A stretch of 45,013 nucleotides of DNA, taken from contig DATFPQ010000298.1 of the NCBI GenBank assembly GCA_035264765.1, positions 1-45,013 on the forward strand. Reading direction: 5' to 3'. Numbering within the stretch: position 1 is the stretch's first letter; each line of letters begins with the position of its first letter. Source of the DNA: DATFPQ01 sp035264765. GTDB lineage: Bacteria > Actinomycetota > Actinomycetes > Actinomycetales > Angustibacteraceae. This document shows, piece by piece, positions 41,212 to 45,013 of the stretch. The notes beneath the pieces are model-generated. The model was not told where the DNA came from, made no database searches, and saw only the letters and a list, made by a program, of their open reading frames with translations. The translations under genes were made by a program, and so were the position numbers.

Positions 41212-41568
41212 ATGACCGGGTCTTCCACCGAGGGAGCCAAGACACTGCTGCACCCCGTGACGGACCTGGCGAAGGCCAAGGCGGTGTACGCGGCGCTGCT
41301 CGGCGTATCGCCGCAGACCGAGGGCGACTACTACGTCGGCTTCGAGGCCGCCGGTCAGCACATCGGGCTGGTGCCGGGCGGTGGACCGCAGGGCATGAAG
41401 TCGCCGGTGGCCTACTGGCACGTGCCGGACATCGAGGCGAAGCTGGCCGAAGTGACCGCCGCGGGTGCGACCGTGAAGGAGCCCGCTCACGACGTCGGTG
41501 GCGGCCGCCTGGTGGCCACCGTCACCGACCCCGACGGCAACGTGCTCGGGCTGCTCCAGGACCAGTGA
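41212..41568 (+). CDS. VOC (glyoxalase/bleomycin resistance) family protein
   Basis: A 118-residue single-copy VOC-fold protein. I choose the ATG at 41212 because AGGAG lies 5 bases upstream; an earlier in-frame ATG at 41182 has none. Characteristic strands include LLHPVTDLAKAKAVYAALLG, YYVGFEAAGQHIGLVPGG, SPVAYWHVPDIEAKLAEVTAAGATVKEPAHDVGGGRLVATVTDPDGNVLGLLQD, the last containing the typical (T/D)PDGN motif. VOC proteins bind metals or small molecules and include drug-binding resistance proteins, glyoxalase I and dioxygenases. It overlaps the next gene by 4 bases (GTGA) and is followed by a UvrA-like protein. The 294-base gap upstream, to the tRNA, holds no gene. Confidence 0.88.
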   Translation: MTGSSTEGAKTLLHPVTDLAKAKAVYAALLGVSPQTEGDYYVGFEAAGQHIGLVPGGGPQGMKSPVAYWHVPDIEAKLAEVTAAGATVKEPAHDVGGGRLVATVTDPDGNVLGLLQDQ

Positions 41569-42017
41569 TCGCCGCCCCCCGCCCGCCCGCTCAGCGTCGT
41601 CGCGACACCGAGCATCGACTCACCCATGACGTCGATGTGTGGGTCGCCACTGCGTCGGCAGACGGTGCGCCGTATCTGGTGCCGCTGTCCTTCGACTGGG
41701 ACGGCGAGGCGTTGCTGGTCGCCACGCCCACGGACAGCCCGACCGGCAGGAACCTGGCGGCCACGGGAACCGTTCGGCTGGGGCTGGGCCACACCCGCGA
41801 CGTGTCCATGATCGAAGGAAAAGTCGAGGTTCTCGAGATCGACGCGCTGCCGCAGGAGCGGGGGAAACGGTTCGCCGCGCGCACCGGCTTCGACCCGCGT
41901 TCGCTCGCCACGCCGTACCGCTGGTTCCGCATCTCCCCGCGCCGCATCCAGGCTTGGCGGGAGGCTGACGAGCTGCCCGACCGCGAGCTGATGCGCGACG
42001 GCCGCTGGTTGGTCTGA
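41565..42017 (+). CDS. Pyridoxamine 5'-phosphate oxidase-like (F420/FMN split-barrel) protein
   Basis: A 150-residue protein from a GTG overlapping the VOC stop. It has the split-barrel flavin fold: VDVWVATASADGAPYLVPLSFDWDGEALLVATP, then SPTGRNLAATGTVRLGLGHTRDVSMIEGKVEVL and a C-terminal YRWFRISPRRIQAWREADEL. This order is that of the PPOX class that binds F420 or FMN in actinobacteria. Members reduce or oxidise small molecules, and some act on antibiotics or quinones. The cofactor cannot be told from the sequence. Coupled with the VOC gene. Confidence 0.85.
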   Translation: MIAAPRPPAQRRRDTEHRLTHDVDVWVATASADGAPYLVPLSFDWDGEALLVATPTDSPTGRNLAATGTVRLGLGHTRDVSMIEGKVEVLEIDALPQERGKRFAARTGFDPRSLATPYRWFRISPRRIQAWREADELPDRELMRDGRWLV

Positions 42018-42106
42018 CGGCTCGGCTTGGTCTGAAATCGGCACAGCACCGACGGAGAGTGCCAACGGAGAGCAAGGCCGGGTCCGCCCTAACAGATGGA
42101 GACACG

Positions 42107-44500
<2,394 letters not shown>

Positions 44501-44525
44501 CCGAGGTCCTCGCGCGAGGTCTCGC

Positions 44526-44687
44526 TCAGGAGCGGTGATCCACCTGCGGGTGGACGCGCCGCCGTCCCTGCCGCGGGCCGCGGTGCTCCGCCGCTGCGAC
44601 CAGCAGCGGCTCTGCGGCGGTGAGCACGAGCACGGCAACACCCAGCAGAGTGACGGCGATCGTGACGACCGCCCAGATCGCATCCAT
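44526..44687 (-). CDS. Small single-pass membrane protein
   Basis: A 53-residue protein from an ATG at 44687, with GGGAGGG 4 bases upstream. Residues 4-32 form one hydrophobic helix (WAVVTIAVTLLGVAVLVLTA), followed by a basic, Arg/His-rich tail. No family is recognised. The ribosome site is strong and the gene is convergent with the UvrA-like gene. The opposite-strand dcd gene begins 139 bases to its right. Confidence 0.55.
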   Translation of the reverse strand: MDAIWAVVTIAVTLLGVAVLVLTAAEPLLVAAAEHRGPRQGRRRVHPQVDHRS

Positions 44688-44826
44688 GACACCCTCCCTG
44701 GAGGCTAGTTTCCCCTCAACGACTGGTGTACGCCTGCAGTTTCCGCGTCCGCCCAGCGGCACCTGGGAAGTCGCTGTGAAGGCCGGCGGCCAGCCCCGCG
44801 CGGTGCGGGCCCATTAGGCTGCCGCC

Positions 44827-45013
44827 GTGCTGCTCTCCGACCGCGACATCCGCAAGGAGCTGGCCGGGGGCCGTGTCGTCCTCGATCCGCTCGACGACGC
44901 CATGGTGCAGCCGTCCAGCGTCGACGTCCGGCTGGACCGGTTCTTCCGGCTGTTCGACAACCACAAGTACGCGGTCATCGACCCGGCCGAGGACCAGCCC
45001 GACCTGACCCGCC
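44827..45013 (+). CDS. dcd: dCTP deaminase, N-terminal part (cut by the right edge)
   Basis: Sixty-two codons from a GTG at 44827 to the window end, beginning VLLSDRDIRKELAGGRVVLD and continuing DDAMVQPSSVDVRLDRFFRLFDNHKYAVIDPAEDQPDLTR. This is the conserved N-terminus of dCTP deaminase, with the VQPSSVDVRL segment of the trimeric dUTPase-related fold. The enzyme makes dUTP from dCTP for thymidylate synthesis; many actinobacterial versions go on to release dUMP (bifunctional). The catalytic Glu and the remainder lie outside the window. Confidence 0.9.
   Translation, partial: MLLSDRDIRKELAGGRVVLDPLDDAMVQPSSVDVRLDRFFRLFDNHKYAVIDPAEDQPDLTR

Overview
This 45 kb window is chromosomal DNA of a high-GC Gram-positive bacterium (Actinomycetota). 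The grounds are very high GC, many GTG starts, GGAGG-type ribosome sites, at least two likely leaderless genes, a FadE5-type acyl-CoA dehydrogenase close in sequence to the mycobacterial one, an F420/FMN split-barrel protein, and genes packed with 4-base ATGA/GTGA overlaps. I cannot fix the genus. I see no phage, plasmid or CRISPR array. The only mobile-element trace is the 5' end of an IS630-type transposase cut by the left edge.

Layout. 1-465: transposase fragment and a small membrane protein. 465-4165: a secreted M6 (immune inhibitor A) metalloprotease, divergent from a histidinol-phosphate-type aminotransferase, with a 44-bp interrupted palindrome between them. 4386-5999: a Ser/Thr/Pro-rich surface protein. 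6200-9819: an E1alpha-E1beta-E2 2-oxoacid dehydrogenase operon without a local E3, ended by a 15-bp-stem bidirectional terminator. 9910-12455: a MarR regulator and a 14-TM DHA2 exporter, translationally coupled, with a perfect operator-like inverted repeat upstream. 12564-15840: a CopD-CtaG fusion, a nitrilase-superfamily amidohydrolase and a small membrane protein.

15974-27232 is the most distinctive part. It holds two tandem membrane-anchored CDP-glycerol glycerophosphotransferase-like proteins, a secreted phospholipase D-like protein, a SAM methyltransferase, a 1215-residue glycosyltransferase/glycerophosphotransferase fusion and a membrane acyltransferase. Together they read as a locus that makes and decorates a glycerol-phosphate-type cell-surface polymer (teichoic-acid-like). 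The polymer itself is inferred, not shown.

27270-33806: a thioredoxin-NHL protein, a secreted FnIII-FnIII-EEP nuclease/phosphatase-fold protein, FadE5 with two tandem operator-like sites, and (33177-35250) a NarL-type two-component system whose kinase start overlaps the stop of a 12-codon ORF. 35420-38039: a MOSC protein, divergent from a phosphatidylcholine-synthase-type CDP-alcohol phosphotransferase coupled to a DMT-type membrane protein. 38058-40708: MEMO1-family and AmmeMemoRadiSam radical SAM genes, then a DUF1269-type membrane protein. 40847-40917 is tRNA-Gly(CCC). 41212-44500 is a VOC - PPOX - UvrA-like ABC cluster that resembles drug-resistance or self-protection modules. The window ends in a small membrane protein and the 5' part of a dCTP deaminase gene.
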